Assembly: GCF_008831285.2 (NCBI RefSeq)
Contig: NC_045145.1
Coordinates: 8,556,802 to 8,620,801 of the forward strand
Direction of reading: 5' to 3'
DNA length: 64,000 nt
From: Nymphaea colorata
Lineage: Eukaryota; Streptophyta; Magnoliopsida; Nymphaeales; Nymphaeaceae
The notes under the pieces were generated by a model. It saw only the letters and a list, made by a program, of their open reading frames with translations. It ran no database searches and was not told the DNA's origin. Positions within the stretch are counted from its first letter, which is position 1. Each line of letters opens with the position of its first letter. The translations under genes and the position numbers were made by a program. Shown in pieces: positions 24,075 through 35,709 of this stretch.

Positions 24075-24462
24075 CTTCTCAATAAGGTAACATAAATAAC
24101 CTGAAATTTAAAATGGGCAATAAGATTTAAACATTTTAGGTATATACAAAGCCAAGAATTATCAAGTACCATCCAATATTATTGCTAAAAAAACTATAGA
24201 GTTCAGCTTTGCAGGGTCCAATTTGTGGAAAATGCATTAAAACATTCTTAGTGCTCATGGTGTTAAACTAGCAGTAAGGATCAACTACAAAGAAGTTATC
24301 ATATCGGACTGTTTCCATGTAAGGTTGAATATGGATCCATCAATATGGACGATCCTGTGACAACTAACAGTAGGTTACCACACATTGGAATAGATACTTA
24401 TGGGCTGAGCAATTCAGCTGTAGAAAGAAGGAAGAATGGAACTTTCATGCATTTGGCGTGAG
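24075..24462. other. hAT interior, unassigned
   Basis: Between the transposase 5' end and the channel fragment. A plus-strand run (about 24270-24460) reads INYKEVIISDCFHVRLNMDP and onward to a TGA near 24460. I cannot identify it; it may be part of the captured channel locus or transposon promoter sequence. Confidence 0.4.
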
Positions 24463-25042
24463 AGAAATATGGCTACATTAGTATCTGTGATTCTATCAAG
24501 TATGGAGCTCACACAGACTCCATAGATGCCCAAGGAAGAACTGCTGCTCTCCATATTGCAGCTCTTACAGAGAACACAGAGATGGTCAAGTTCCTGCTGG
24601 AGTGTGGAGCAAATATGGACAAACCAGATACCAATGGGAAAACACCAATGATGTTGGCTAATGAGCAAGGCAGTAAAGACATTAAAACTCCATTCAAGAA
24701 GTATAGGAACCTGGACCAAAGGAAACTACAGAGAGCAGGGGAAGAGGGAAGGGAAGACATGATGGCCCAAAAACAACAACAAAGAAGTGGAGGCTGTAGA
24801 GACATCGACTCAATGCCTGACATGGTTGGTGACCCTTCAATTCCAAATAATAGCAGCAGAATTGGTACAAAAACCTTGAGAATTTTCAAGAAAAGGGTTT
24901 TCATTCATATGCACAGGAGATGACAGAGACTTCCAAACAACAACATGGAAAACTAATAAATCTACTCGATACTTTGGAAAAACTTCTCGAAGTTGGTGGT
25001 AAGTATTATGGTTGGCACCAAAAGCAAGAAATTTTATACTGA
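24463..25042 (+). pseudogene. Captured Shaker-type K+ channel C-terminus (ankyrin + KHA), AKT-like
   Basis: After a TGA near 24460 the frame reads KYGAHTDSIDAQGRTAALHI then AALTENTEMVKFLLECGANM, DKPDTNGKTPMMLANEQGSK and DIKTPFKKY: two ankyrin repeats very like the last repeats of AKT1-type channels. A linker leads to FKKRVFIHMH, the start of the KHA domain. A frameshift near 24915 is followed by KQQHGKLINLLDTLEKLLEV GG, the KHA core. The combination ankyrin + KHA is specific to plant inward-rectifying K+ channels of the plasma membrane. The voltage sensor, pore and cNMP domain are absent, so no channel can be made. The fragment lies wholly inside the hAT element, opposite in strand to the transposase. 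The one frameshift and an extra Ala codon in RTAALH show decay. Confidence 0.8.
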
Positions 25043-25477
25043 ATTCTTCATGTCATTTTTTAAGATTCTGCTCATAGAATACAAATTTAATTAATACAAA
25101 CTGTGAACTTGAGAGTAGAGCCAAAATCATTTACAAGTCCCATTAGATTGACAAGGAAGTATTACACAAAAATTGAATGAAGCCAAAGCCACAAAAGAGC
25201 AACCAAAAGCAGCCGCTTTGAGTCCACAAGCAGTGGTAGCCAAAAAATGCAATGGCTATGGCTGAAAAACTCGTGAGCCTATGTGCAACTGCTAACATGT
25301 GCAAAAGAATTCTTCAGATGATTTCATTCATCTGTTGTACATAGATCACAACAATGCCATTTAGAAACCTTGCAACAAATGAGGAAGAATCTTGTGTGTT
25401 ATCTATAACTAGAATGCAGCCAGATGCCTCATTAACATGATATATCGTAAGTAGAAACATCATCCGAGTTTTGCTAT
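25043..25477. other. hAT interior, no coding motif
   Basis: Non-coding filler between the two captured fragments. It may include the 3' untranslated parts of both source genes, which point toward each other here. Confidence 0.4.
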
Positions 25478-26055
<578 letters not shown>

Positions 26056-26059
26056 CCAG

Positions 26060-26400
26060 AGTGCGAGAGAAGGGGGGGGGGGGGGGGGGGGGCTAGTGAT
26101 TCACCTCTGCGGAGAGAGGGCCCCTGTGGCTGTGCTGTGGGCCATGGAGGGAGCAAGCAAGAGAGAGGGAGTGAGAGAGAGGGCCCCTGTGCTGTGGTTG
26201 TGGGCCAGGGCAAGGAGGGAGCGAGCGAGAGAGAGGGCGGGGACGACGCTTGCCTGCGCTGTGCGCCAAAGAGGTAGGGGAGTGAGCGAGAGAGTGGGGC
26301 CAAATAGGGCATGGCCAGAGAGGGAGGGAGTGAGCGAGAGAGAGGGGCGAAATAGGGTAGGGCCAGAGAGGGAGGGAGAGAGAGAGAGAGAGAGGGTGGG
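26060..26400. repeat. Subterminal GA/G-rich minisatellite of the hAT element
   Basis: A 20-plus G run at 26072-26092 is followed by irregular tandem copies of two related words: GAGAGAGGGCCCCTGTG with GTGGGCCA (26110-26215), and GGCCAGAGAGGGAGGGAG with a GCGAGAGAGAGGGG tail (26270-26395). hAT ends commonly hold short subterminal repeats that bind transposase; that role is inference here. Confidence 0.75.
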
Positions 26401-26501
26401 GCCAAACTAAAAAATTTTAATTTTTCAAATATAATTATTTTTTTTTCCATGCGCTCGGTAGGGCCATGGCCCAGGTGCGCCCCCCCCCCCTTCCGCCCCT
26501 A

Positions 26502-26509
26502 GTTCCGAA
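26502..26509 (+). repeat. Target-site duplication, right copy (GTTCCGAA)
   Basis: Perfect match to 21239-21246, directly following the CCGCCCCTA terminus of the element. Confidence 0.92.
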
Positions 26510-26527
26510 GACAATTACTACAACAGT

Positions 26528-26776
26528 TTAAACCATGGCTATAAGTTGCAGCTGACCAGGCGCCATGATGAACAGAAGGGACCTTACAAAGGGTGATTGA
26601 GAAGAGAACCGGCTGTCTACAAAACCCCATACCGCTTTTGTATGTGTGCGTGTGTGTGTGACAGAGATATTGATAGGAGAGAGAGAGAGAGATGGTTTGG
26701 GAAACTTGGAAAGGATGGCTGAAATCAGGGAGAATGCACCTATGGTTGCAAAGACTAGGAAGAGGGGAGACTGCAT
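26528..26776 (-). CDS. Doubtful small ORF next to the hAT insertion
   Basis: An 82-codon minus-strand frame begins with a hydrophobic stretch (MQSPLFLVFATIGAFSLISA). If the hAT element and one target duplication are removed, the frame after its TAA stop runs on as TVVVIVFGTLLFLLVSCN, a second hydrophobic helix. The sequence includes CT- and CA-microsatellite-derived codons. No family is recognised. It could be a small membrane protein broken by the insertion or simply chance; I favour chance. Confidence 0.15.
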   Translation of the reverse strand: MQSPLFLVFATIGAFSLISAILSKFPKPSLSLSPINISVTHTRTHTKAVWGFVDSRFSSQSPFVRSLLFIMAPGQLQLIAMV

Positions 26777-26834
26777 ATGCGGGAAGGAGATGCTGAGTCG
26801 ATAAAAAAAAGAAAATCAATTTGGGACCAACGGG

Positions 26835-27131
26835 TGATAAAAAAAATATAAAAGAAGGAGAACAAATAAGAACAAGCAATGAAAAACTTATTTTCATTAA
26901 ACATGCATGGTTTTTCACCATAGAAGACCATCATGAGCCTTGATTACACAATGCAAAGAAAGAACTTAAATAGGTGACGTTGCCATAATCTTGGCAACAA
27001 TAAACATGGGAACTAAATCTGATTTTGTGGAAAGATTTCTATTTTCCTTTATCATTAATTTTGATTGATCTTGCTGGGATTCTTTCCTTGAATCTGTCTA
27101 GAATGGTTGCCTTTCAACCTTATCACTAACA
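26835..27131 (-). mobile_element. Solo LTR, family shared with the TRIM at 50192
   Basis: The minus strand starts TGTTAGTGATAAGGTTGAAAG and contains AAAGAATCC(C/T)AGCAAG, TTATTGTTGCCAAG, CACCTATTTAAG (TATA-like) and ATGGTGAAAAACCATGCATG, in the same order as the LTRs at 50192, 50699 and 45142. No primer-binding site or internal region follows. I could not find a 5-bp target duplication. Confidence 0.75.
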
Positions 27132-29974
27132 GAATAGACGATAAGCATGTGCTGAGGCGATCAATTTCTGCAATCTTATTTGTTGGAACGGAAAGTGGAG
27201 CGCCTCTACTACGATGAGAACAACCTATGTTGAAACGCCAACTTCTCTTCTTCACACTCTTCTTCACACACTGAGGGAGAAGGCTTCGCCAGTGAGGGTT
27301 GGGAAATGGGTATTTCTAGGTGCACTAGAGAGAAAGCATCTGCACGAGGGAAACGGTTGGTGCATCAATTTGAAATTTTGACTCAGGAATTAACATCAGA
27401 CCCCCTAGGGTTGGGTTTCGATTCTAGAATTGTGATTCTGGAATTGATCCATAGTTCCAGAATCGAAATACTATATTTGACTAAGGTATTCTAATTTTTC
27501 AAAAAACAAGAATTTTCATTCCAAAATTCTGCCAATTTCCCTGTATGAAACACCCCTTTAGTCTTACTCGTCGTACAAACGATGTCTCTTCTTGGCCAAC
27601 CCCTTCTTTTTCTTTAGTAAAGACTTAAGTATTCTATAATACTAGTATTTTCTTAGCGCCTCAAATTCTCATCTTCATTACATTATTTAATGAAAATATT
27701 TTTGAAATATTACACATTTCGTTGTTTAATCCTTATTCCAGTGCAATATTAACTATGTTATCTTCATTTGTCTATGAAGGATTTGCATGTTTTCACTTGG
27801 AGTTACGTATATATGCTTCAAATACATTGAATGCTTTTCATATAGTGATCATTGGTTGTTTGCCATATCTATAAGTCGTTGAAGTTGTGTTGTCAGCCAA
27901 TAATAGTCTAAATACAAGAACATGACACAAGTTACTAGAAATCATATCTAAATTATCTTAAGTTCTTAGAAGTGTTTATGAATTTCATAATGCAACAACT
28001 ACAACCATCAACAAAATTCAGTACTCTTCCTTTTATCGAAAGTGTTACTTTTTCTCCAACCTTTTTTTTACATCAGTTTTTTTTTTTTTTTGAAATTTCA
28101 AATCATTTCATATGGTTACTGTTTCTCCATTGGCAATAAAGACTCTTTATGAATTGGAGATAAGTTTCAGTGCCTTTGCCACACCACCAAACTAGGGAAA
28201 TGGAAAGACTTTCATAGACCAAAAGAATGCAAATGAAGTTTTTACACCAAGGAGGTGTTGAACCATTTATCTCCAATATCCTGCATAGGTGGGTTTACTC
28301 AATTCCAATGGAAAAAAAAAGAAGAAGAAAAAATTAAGTAACAAAGAGATAGAAGAATCATATGAGCTCAATATTTCCAAATTCACCTCCTTTTATGCTC
28401 TTCTTATAAAATAGCTTCCAAAAAGCCATTCAATTTCCCAAAAGGCACAAAGACCTTTGTGATGTTCCTCATATTGGTAAATGAGAAAAACCACCCCAAA
28501 GCAAGCAGCATTGGAGCATTAAGTCACATTCCAGAGAAGAATCACTAGAAATGAAAAGCCAAGTCAAAAGGCCCAATGTAAGCAACTTATTGCACTTCCA
28601 TTTCCTGATCTTTACACCAAGTGAAGTACCAAACTTATGCACCAGATGACATTTATGTACCCTACAGTTTCTTCCTAAACTTTGGAAGCAACTGCAATCG
28701 ATCTCTATGACCTCAATGTAAGGCAAATCTTGGAAATCATAATAAAATCTTTGATGCAAAAAAAGAAAAAGACTTAAAAGCTAGTGAATCTTCAACAGAA
28801 TCTGAAGAGCTTAGCCCAAAGGGACCCTTCAACATTATTGATTACATTAGGTTCAAAAGTTCTGTCCTTGAAATGTTGAACTCCATGTTGAAATGAAACA
28901 TATGCCCTTTACTTCATTAACTGTGGCTAACACAAACAGTTTTTAGTATGGTGTTAGACATTCATAAACACATAATCAACCACATAAGTTGACAAGTTTC
29001 TTGCTTATGTGGTTGCAATTTTATTTTCTATGCGTCCTTTGGATTCCTATAATTGAGCTACATAACATATTTCTCAAGATTCTAAAGGTAGTTTTTATCC
29101 TTTTAGATGATGGTTCTTGTATTCCTCAAAAACTTGGCAATGTAAATCTCTTGTTTTAAAATGTTTAACCGGAGCATTTCAAGTTCTGCAATTTGTTCGT
29201 AAGCTGGAGTAAAAGTTGAAACCTATACAAGACTGATGTCAACTTGTGTAAAATATGGAAAAGTTGATATCAATATCATTGAATTATTTTTAGTGCTCAT
29301 GGTTCATATACATATATATATGATGTGGCCATTTCAAGTTCTGCTCCATCCTGTTTAAACAAAGTGAGATAGTTCTTTCTTACTTCGTTTGTTGCTGGCT
29401 GTTGTTTGAACCAAAAGAGAACAAACATATGGTAGAGACGATATTGGAGTATTATCTTGGAACTCCATGGGTATATAACTCAATTATTAATGCAATCTTT
29501 CTCAATGTTTCTCTCTACTGTCATATTCTCTTGTTGTCACGTTTTCTTACAATGAAGTCTTCCAAAATGTAGTAGCAAGTAGTTCACTCTGGGTCCTCCA
29601 ATTATCCATATTTTTTAAAAATGGAGAGCTAATCCAACATTTATACTTAATTCTTGTACAACATTTAAATACTTGTATAACTTTTTCAATTTTGTTTGCA
29701 GCATATGCTTTTGGGATGCCCAAAATCTAGCCAGACACCTTAACCAAAAATGTTGTTATTTAGTTCTGCTTCTCTCTCTCATGCACACTCGCATACATTT
29801 TTTAATGCATGACACACATTTTGTTTTTAGAGATGGAATGATAACTTATATGACCATAGCTGGCGCAACTAAAATGATTAGGTTTTGCAATCTCTTACTT
29901 CTAAGCAGCAAACTCCCTGCGATGACTGTAGGTGTTAATAATAGCTGTGTAGGCATGCAGCACCTTTGGCAGTC
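27132..29974. other. No recognisable gene
   Basis: ORFs 27306-27494 (+), 28469-28759 (-) and 29673-30020 (+) lack motifs. The 27420-27470 part is a small inverted repeat of GATTCTAGAATT / ATTCCAGAATC words. No tRNA or rRNA is seen. Confidence 0.4.
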
Positions 29975-30268
29975 ATCGTCACTTTCTACAAAGTTCTACT
30001 TTAACAATCTTCCTGGATAACAAATGAACACATTACATGTGTTTCCACAGCATAGCTAATTAGAGTGCCCCATACCACTTACTGACATAAATGACCATGA
30101 AATGGTTCTTGGTTTTGTGCTATCGTCGCTTTATACAAAATTCTACTTCAACGAACTTCCTGGATAACAAATGAACACATTACATGTGTTTCCACAACAT
30201 AACTAATTAGAGTGCTCCGTACCACTTACTGACATCAATGACCAAAAAATGGATCTTGGTTTTGTGCT
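29975..30268. repeat. ~147-bp tandem duplication
   Basis: Two adjacent copies sharing TTCCTGGATAACAAATGAAC, ACATTACATGTGTTTCCACA and CCACTTACTGACAT, with scattered substitutions. The ORF at 29673-30020 runs into the first copy, which argues against coding conservation. Confidence 0.92.
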
Positions 30269-31599
30269 CTTTATCTTTATTTTCCTTGGACAAACAAAAG
30301 CTATGAGGTGATAGTTCTTAGCAATTGCTTCTCACGAGATCAAGGCAGATCCAATGAATGGATTACTAGGTAATTGCTGTGACTTTCTCTTTGTGTGTGC
30401 CTCATGTGCATGACTTTTGTAGATAAGCAAAGATGCACATGGGCACCAAGATGTTGGTCTTTGTCAGTCATATAGTCCTTCAAGGATATACAATTCTTTA
30501 TTGATGCAGGTTTGCTACAGATGCTTATAGATTGAACTCAGGGCAAATCTTAGTACGTAAGACTGTGCAAAGACAGCTCAAGCTAGTGGGAAAGCTCGAA
30601 TGGCTCTGATAAATGAAGTACTAGACCAGCGAAGATAGTATCTGGTAGGCTGGAGCTTGAGGCTGCTCCCATCTGATGTTCATACTTCATTTTATCCTAG
30701 ATGTCACTGCTTATTTACTTTGGAGTTTCAAGAATCTCGAAATTGTTTCCCAACCAATAATTTCTTTGTTTTGCAGACCATGAAATATTGGGCATAACTA
30801 ACAATAAATGGAAATTATCATCTAAACATTTTTTTTTGTTCTAGGACTTGCCATATTTACATGTTCCTAATTTTTAATCACTAATATTCATTTGCAAAAT
30901 CTGAAAAATGTAATTCTTTAGGAGGCCATCAAAGGTGATAATATCCTCCAGCAACTATGTTGACTCTAAATTATTCATGCTCTATCATTTGCTTTTCATG
31001 TTTCTAGCATAGCCACCAATTCCAGGAATTAAAAATGTATTCCGAGTTCATTAATAGCTAAACGCTATCACCATAACTTTGCAACCTTCATAAATATTTT
31101 CTTTCTCCACTTCTAATCAGATGTATAGAAACCAAAGGCTGACTTGAATGGAGAAGGTCTACAAAAATGATGAACATTTTTGTCATATAATATTATTATA
31201 CACTTTTTTTTTCTTAATTTTTTTTCAACCATCCATCTAGGACGACCTCTTATTAAATGGACGAATAACTTCGGAGTCACCCAACCATCTAACTAGAGCA
31301 TCCATTGAAAGTAGTTATATGAATCTAAATCATATATCATCTTACATAAGCACGAGGGTTGGAAAAAAAAAAAAGACACAAGGACGACCCCAAGAACCTC
31401 GGTCTAAAGCTCTAGATTAACTGAATGGTCTCTCGTTGAGTTGCGATAAAAGTTAGGTCTGGATATTTATATGCTTGACGACCTTCTACGTCATCTAATG
31501 ATCAGCCGGGCAACGTGAATATGGCATCAATACGCATGGAGAGTGATCTTCCACATGTCGGTTCTGTGGTCCGAGCTAAGTCGGACGCCGTTGGCATGC
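30269..31599. other. No recognisable gene
   Basis: AT-rich. A GATGCAG-type acceptor near 30507 is not accompanied by any convincing exon. Confidence 0.35.
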
Positions 31600-33690
31600 C
31601 ATTACCATACATCATGGGGCGGTTAGTCAATAACACGTCAACTTCATTTCTCTTCTATTAAATATTTAATGTTTCACTTTCTTTCTTTTTTCCAAATATA
31701 TACATGTCATGTACTTATACATATATATTCGTTGCAGAAGTGACCGGGCTTTGTTAGACAATGAACATTAATATGGCTGTTCATGTCCTTTTCTTTCACC
31801 TTTTCCTATGTGAATTTTATATAGGTCCGGTCGACTCAATTGATTGGTAAATAATCGTCAGTCTCTGGGACACCGGGCTACTAGGTCAGGTCAGACTTGT
31901 TGGCAATAATGAAAAGGGTACGTTCCTGAACCAAATCTGGCACGACCTTACAAGGTTGGCAGTTGATCAGTCAAGTATGATTGCAAAACCAAAAATAATG
32001 CGTGGCCCAACCCGCATATATATATATATATATATATAGTACTCATTTAAGTCCGGCCTGACCTGATCAAGCGGGGCCTGAGCTTTCCTCGGTACATGTC
32101 AGGCCACCACGTTCACTTTTCGTTGTCTCCATATTTTCTTCCACAGCCTATGCCTTCGTGTATTTATGTGTTTGTAGTTCCTTATTGCTATTTGCATTAT
32201 ATTTATCCTCTTCTACGCGCACTTTGCTGCAGTAAGATATTGCAGTTTGTGATGTGGAAAAATATAGTGGGGCACTATTACTTTAACAATGTTTTAAAGG
32301 GGAGCGGTGCTTTTGGAGAAAGTCATGTGTTAAATTTCATAGTTTAAATCTCAAGACAGTCTGGAGATAAAAGCAGCAACGGCTGCGGGCGGAGCTAATT
32401 AATTTTCAGCCTTTGTTGCATCTTCTTGTTTCCTGCTTTTTGTCCAATTCAATATTGCAATCATGTCAGCATTCTTTTGAGCAGTTTGTGACTTAATTTG
32501 AGATTCATACAGGATGGAGGCATGTGTGGGCAATTGCCCACACGAACCCAGAAAAAAACCAACTTAATTTGTATTGATATTTTAAGTTAATGTTTCTTAT
32601 TCACATATTGATACCTCTTAAAAATTTAAAATTTATTGCTAATACTCTTCAAACAAGAGGCAAAAAATTTCTAGCTCTGTTCTTGCTTTTATATGATAAC
32701 TAACATGGTGAATCCATGGAAATTTGTTCCATGTTCCTAGGCCCTAGCGAGCAGGTATTAAGATTGGATCCATAGTAAGCAGGTTATGAGAAGGCTTTTC
32801 TAATAAAGATAAAATAATAACAACAATAATAGTAAAGTATGACTCATGCAGTATGCAATTATTTTAGAGATAAGGCCAACTTTCCATTCTTTAACTGCTT
32901 TTTCAACTTTCCCTTACTTGCTTTATTTATCATGCTTTGCCTATATATGTCCTGAAAATCCAAGTCGTCATGCTTACATCATTGACGCACTCTTGGCGCT
33001 ACGAATCATATAACATGATCAAGTTAAAAAACATCCAGTTCCTCTACCAAGCGCAGTGTTTGAATTCTTCGTTATCTTCTTTTTATTAATCGCAAGGTTC
33101 TTAACACACTAAATGGGAATCATTTTCGTGTCTAAAACAAAGACTTGTCACCTACAAACCAAGGCCTTTTTTATTCACATGAAGTCACATTCTAATTACC
33201 CAATGGCCAGGCTCAGGTCCTCAGATTTGCCAACGAGTTTGGTATTTAGCTGGATTTTAGACACCAAGCTCAAGTCCAGTACTAGTGTTGAGTCGGTCCC
33301 ATCACCGAACCCAAGGCCTAAGCGGGTACTGCACAACCAAAGTCACAGCCAGCTCCTCACCGCCTCAGATTTTACCTGGGCCTACAACCAAGACACACAT
33401 GATGCATGCTTAGAACAACTATCTACTATCTTAAGAAGGTGCAAGTTGAAGTATAGCGAGGGCCCCTAATCTGAGCCATCGAAAGTAAGTCAGTATTTAA
33501 AGGAATGGGGAGGAAGGGTGGGGTTTTTGGCCCTCTTATGAGGTGGTCGGATAAAAATACTCCTCATGCTCACCCAACTACCTATTATCCCAACCTTACT
33601 CTGCCTTTGAACTATTTGCTATAAATGGAAAGGTAACCCTCTCAATCAATATATATAGAGAACTATGAATAAGTAGCGAAGCTAGTCATG
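31600..33690 (+). repeat. Duplicated block, module A (copy 1)
   Basis: Matches 38320-41270 in the same orientation through a long series of shared words: CTGGGACACCGGGCTACTAG, GTCAGACTTGTTGGCAATAA, ATGCGTGGCCCAAC before a (TA)n run, ATGTCAGGCCACCAC, CTCCATATTTTCTTCCACAG, TTTAACAATGTTTTAAAGGG, CATTCTTTAA and CATGATCAAGTTAAAAAACA. Substitutions and indels are numerous, so the duplication is old. No protein-coding gene is recognised in either copy. Confidence 0.88.
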
Positions 33691-33694
33691 AGCT

Positions 33695-33915
33695 ATTGTG
33701 GGCCATGCCCACGCCAATCAACACCAGTCGTTGAAAAACTTTATTATGAGGGAGCTCAATTTGAGTATTGGACCAAGAGAAACAAATTCCTTAAGAGAGT
33801 GATTGTTTTAATTTAATGGGTATTGGCAATACATGAGCCATCAACCAGTTGTCAAAATTTAGAAACTTTAATTTGGTTCCTCCCATGAAAAATTTCCGCT
33901 CCGCCCCTACACCTA
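33695..33915. mobile_element. Possible short hAT-derived insertion
   Basis: Begins near AAGTAGCGAAGCTAG with GTGGGCCATGCCCACG inside and ends TTCCGCTCCGCCCCTA at about 33908. The CTCCGCCCCTA end matches the right edge of the hAT element at 26501 (CCGCCCCTA). Borders are approximate. Confidence 0.45.
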
Positions 33916-34802
33916 GCTAGAGATCAGCTTAAGAAGTTCTCATTGGAACATGGGAAGGAGAGGTAAAGAGCTCAAGGTGCCCAGGTTACAACCAAGAACT
34001 GAATGTCTGCTCTAAGCCGAGCTGAACGAATGCCAAATCATGCATTTCATTGTGTTACCGCAATGGAACTATGTGATGTCTCATGAATTTACCTTAAATA
34101 TTAAAACAAATTCCTGAAACACTAGTTCTAAGATTCCACGAAAGTACCTCAATATTTTAGTAAATTCATATGATTCTTACAACGTGTTTTTACTGCCTAA
34201 CAACCCATTAAAGAACCTGCAAAGTGAGACAAACTTTTGAGGTCAGCTTTAATTTGATTGATGTTTGCAAATTGGAGAGCTAAGAACGCTTCCAATACCA
34301 ACAGCAGCTCCGGTGCGTGGAATGTGACGAGAATTGGGGCTGAACTTAGATCTTCATGAGTTTGTTTGATGATGCTAAATGGGCCCTTTGATCATCATCT
34401 CAATGGGCCAACCAAATATCAAATAAGCATCTTCAGTTCATGAAAATCTTGTACTTTATCTTGTAATTGGGTTCTCTTTTTCATATGCACCAAGGTGAAA
34501 GAAAATGGGGGAAACGTATGGGAAAAAAGAATATGAGGATCTGACATGTGGCAGATGACCAGCATTTCATTCCAGTTTAGATGAGACGCGGGACCTCTAT
34601 ATAAAGCAGAAATCTGACATATGGACCCTATTTAATCAATAGGGTACCTAAAATGTGTATGTGAATCAGATCTTTGCTGACCAACAACCGAAAAAATAGG
34701 CATGCTTTGGCTTTGGGATACAAAAAAGGCTTCAAAAATATGAAAGTGAATCCGTGCATGATCTGTGCTCACTGACACTAAATCTGGACGTGCATGTAAA
34801 AT

Positions 34803-34803
<1 letters not shown>

Positions 34804-34841
<38 letters not shown>
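34804..34841. repeat. (TA)n microsatellite
   Basis: Pure TA run, with a shorter (TA)n at the corresponding place in the inverted copy (43555-43572). Confidence 0.9.
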
Positions 34842-34842
<1 letters not shown>

Positions 34843-35174
34843 TAAAATACAAGTAAGTGGAGCAGTTGATAAGTATAAGCCTATTGACAACCACGTGCAT
34901 GCCTGTATCAGCGGTTGTTAACTTTGAGAAAATATACTAGGAGAGTGTAAGGCTCAAGCTGGATTCTGGATTTGGAAGGTCATAAACCAAATCCAGAACA
35001 TGTTTCTCCCAATTTGGCAAATGTGCAGCATAGATCCTGGGACTAGGTCTTAGTATAAGCTTTGATTCTGTAAAGTGTACAGGCATTGAATCTCCCATTT
35101 TACTCGCCCTAATTGAATCAACACTTGAGATGTATGCTTTTTATAGGGCACCAGAGATGCCTTATTTGAGTGTT

Positions 35175-35345
35175 AAGGGCAGAGTCAGAATTTTTTTGTC
35201 ATAGGGACCAAACTATAGTTTCAAAATTTTAACAAGGGTTGAAATAGAAATTTCAAATTTTTTATATATATTAAACTAAATTTTTTTAAATTTACATATA
35301 AATTTTTAAAGTTTTTAAAATCTGAGGGGTGGGGGGGGGGCAAGG
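35175..35345. mobile_element. Short hAT-derived element
   Basis: Starts AAGGGCAGAGTCAGAATTTT TTT, close to the GGGCGGAGCCAGGATTTTTTT left end of the hAT element at 21247, followed by GGACCAAAC (hAT: GGGCCAAAC). It closes with a GAGGGGTGGGGGGGGGGCAAGGCCC tract resembling the G-rich right terminus. No coding capacity. Confidence 0.55.
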
Positions 35346-35359
35346 CCCTTGTGTGTGTA

Positions 35360-35396
<37 letters not shown>

Positions 35397-35420
35397 GAGA
35401 GAGAGGGAGAGAGAAAGAGG

Positions 35421-35580
35421 AATTTGAAAAGCGCCTTGATGGTCCTTCTTTTTAATTTTGTGTTGCTAAAAATCATTGCAAAAGGTCTTCTTTAGTGAAA
35501 TGCACCTTTTATAGTTTTTAGTGACGTAAAATAAAAATGAGACCATCTGGATCCTACCACATAAGTAGCCAGTTGGTTCC
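35421..35580. mobile_element. Micron-like foldback MITE, copy 3
   Basis: Left arm GATGGTCCTTC...TTTTGTGTTGCTAAAAATCA and right arm TAGTTTTTAGTGACGTAAAA ... GAGACCATCTGGATCC ... AGTAGCCAGTTGG are inverted relatives of the family at 5382 and 10086. It is bordered by (TA)n(GA)n on the left (35371-35418) and (CT)n on the right (35583-35603). Confidence 0.75.
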
Positions 35581-35593
35581 ATCTCTCTCTCTC

Positions 35594-35709
35594 TCTCTCT
35601 CTCAAGAATCCAAAAAATGTTGTTGGATGCGAGCAAAAGAAACCGCTGATCACTCTCTCTCAAGAATCCAAAAAATGTTGTTGGATGCGAGCAAAAGAAA
35701 CCGCTGATC
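35594..35709. repeat. 58-bp perfect tandem duplication
   Basis: AAGAATCCAAAAAATGTTGT through GAAACCGCTGATCA with its preceding CTCTCTCT occurs twice in succession without any mismatch I can find. Recent compared with the surrounding diverged blocks. Confidence 0.95.

Noticed and set aside
24414-24904. Minus-strand ORFs of 101 and 131 codons
   Set aside because: Antisense to the captured K+ channel ankyrin segment, which has clear family motifs on the plus strand.
29673-30020. 115-codon plus-strand ORF
   Set aside because: No motif, and it runs into one unit of a local tandem duplication whose second unit is not in frame with it.
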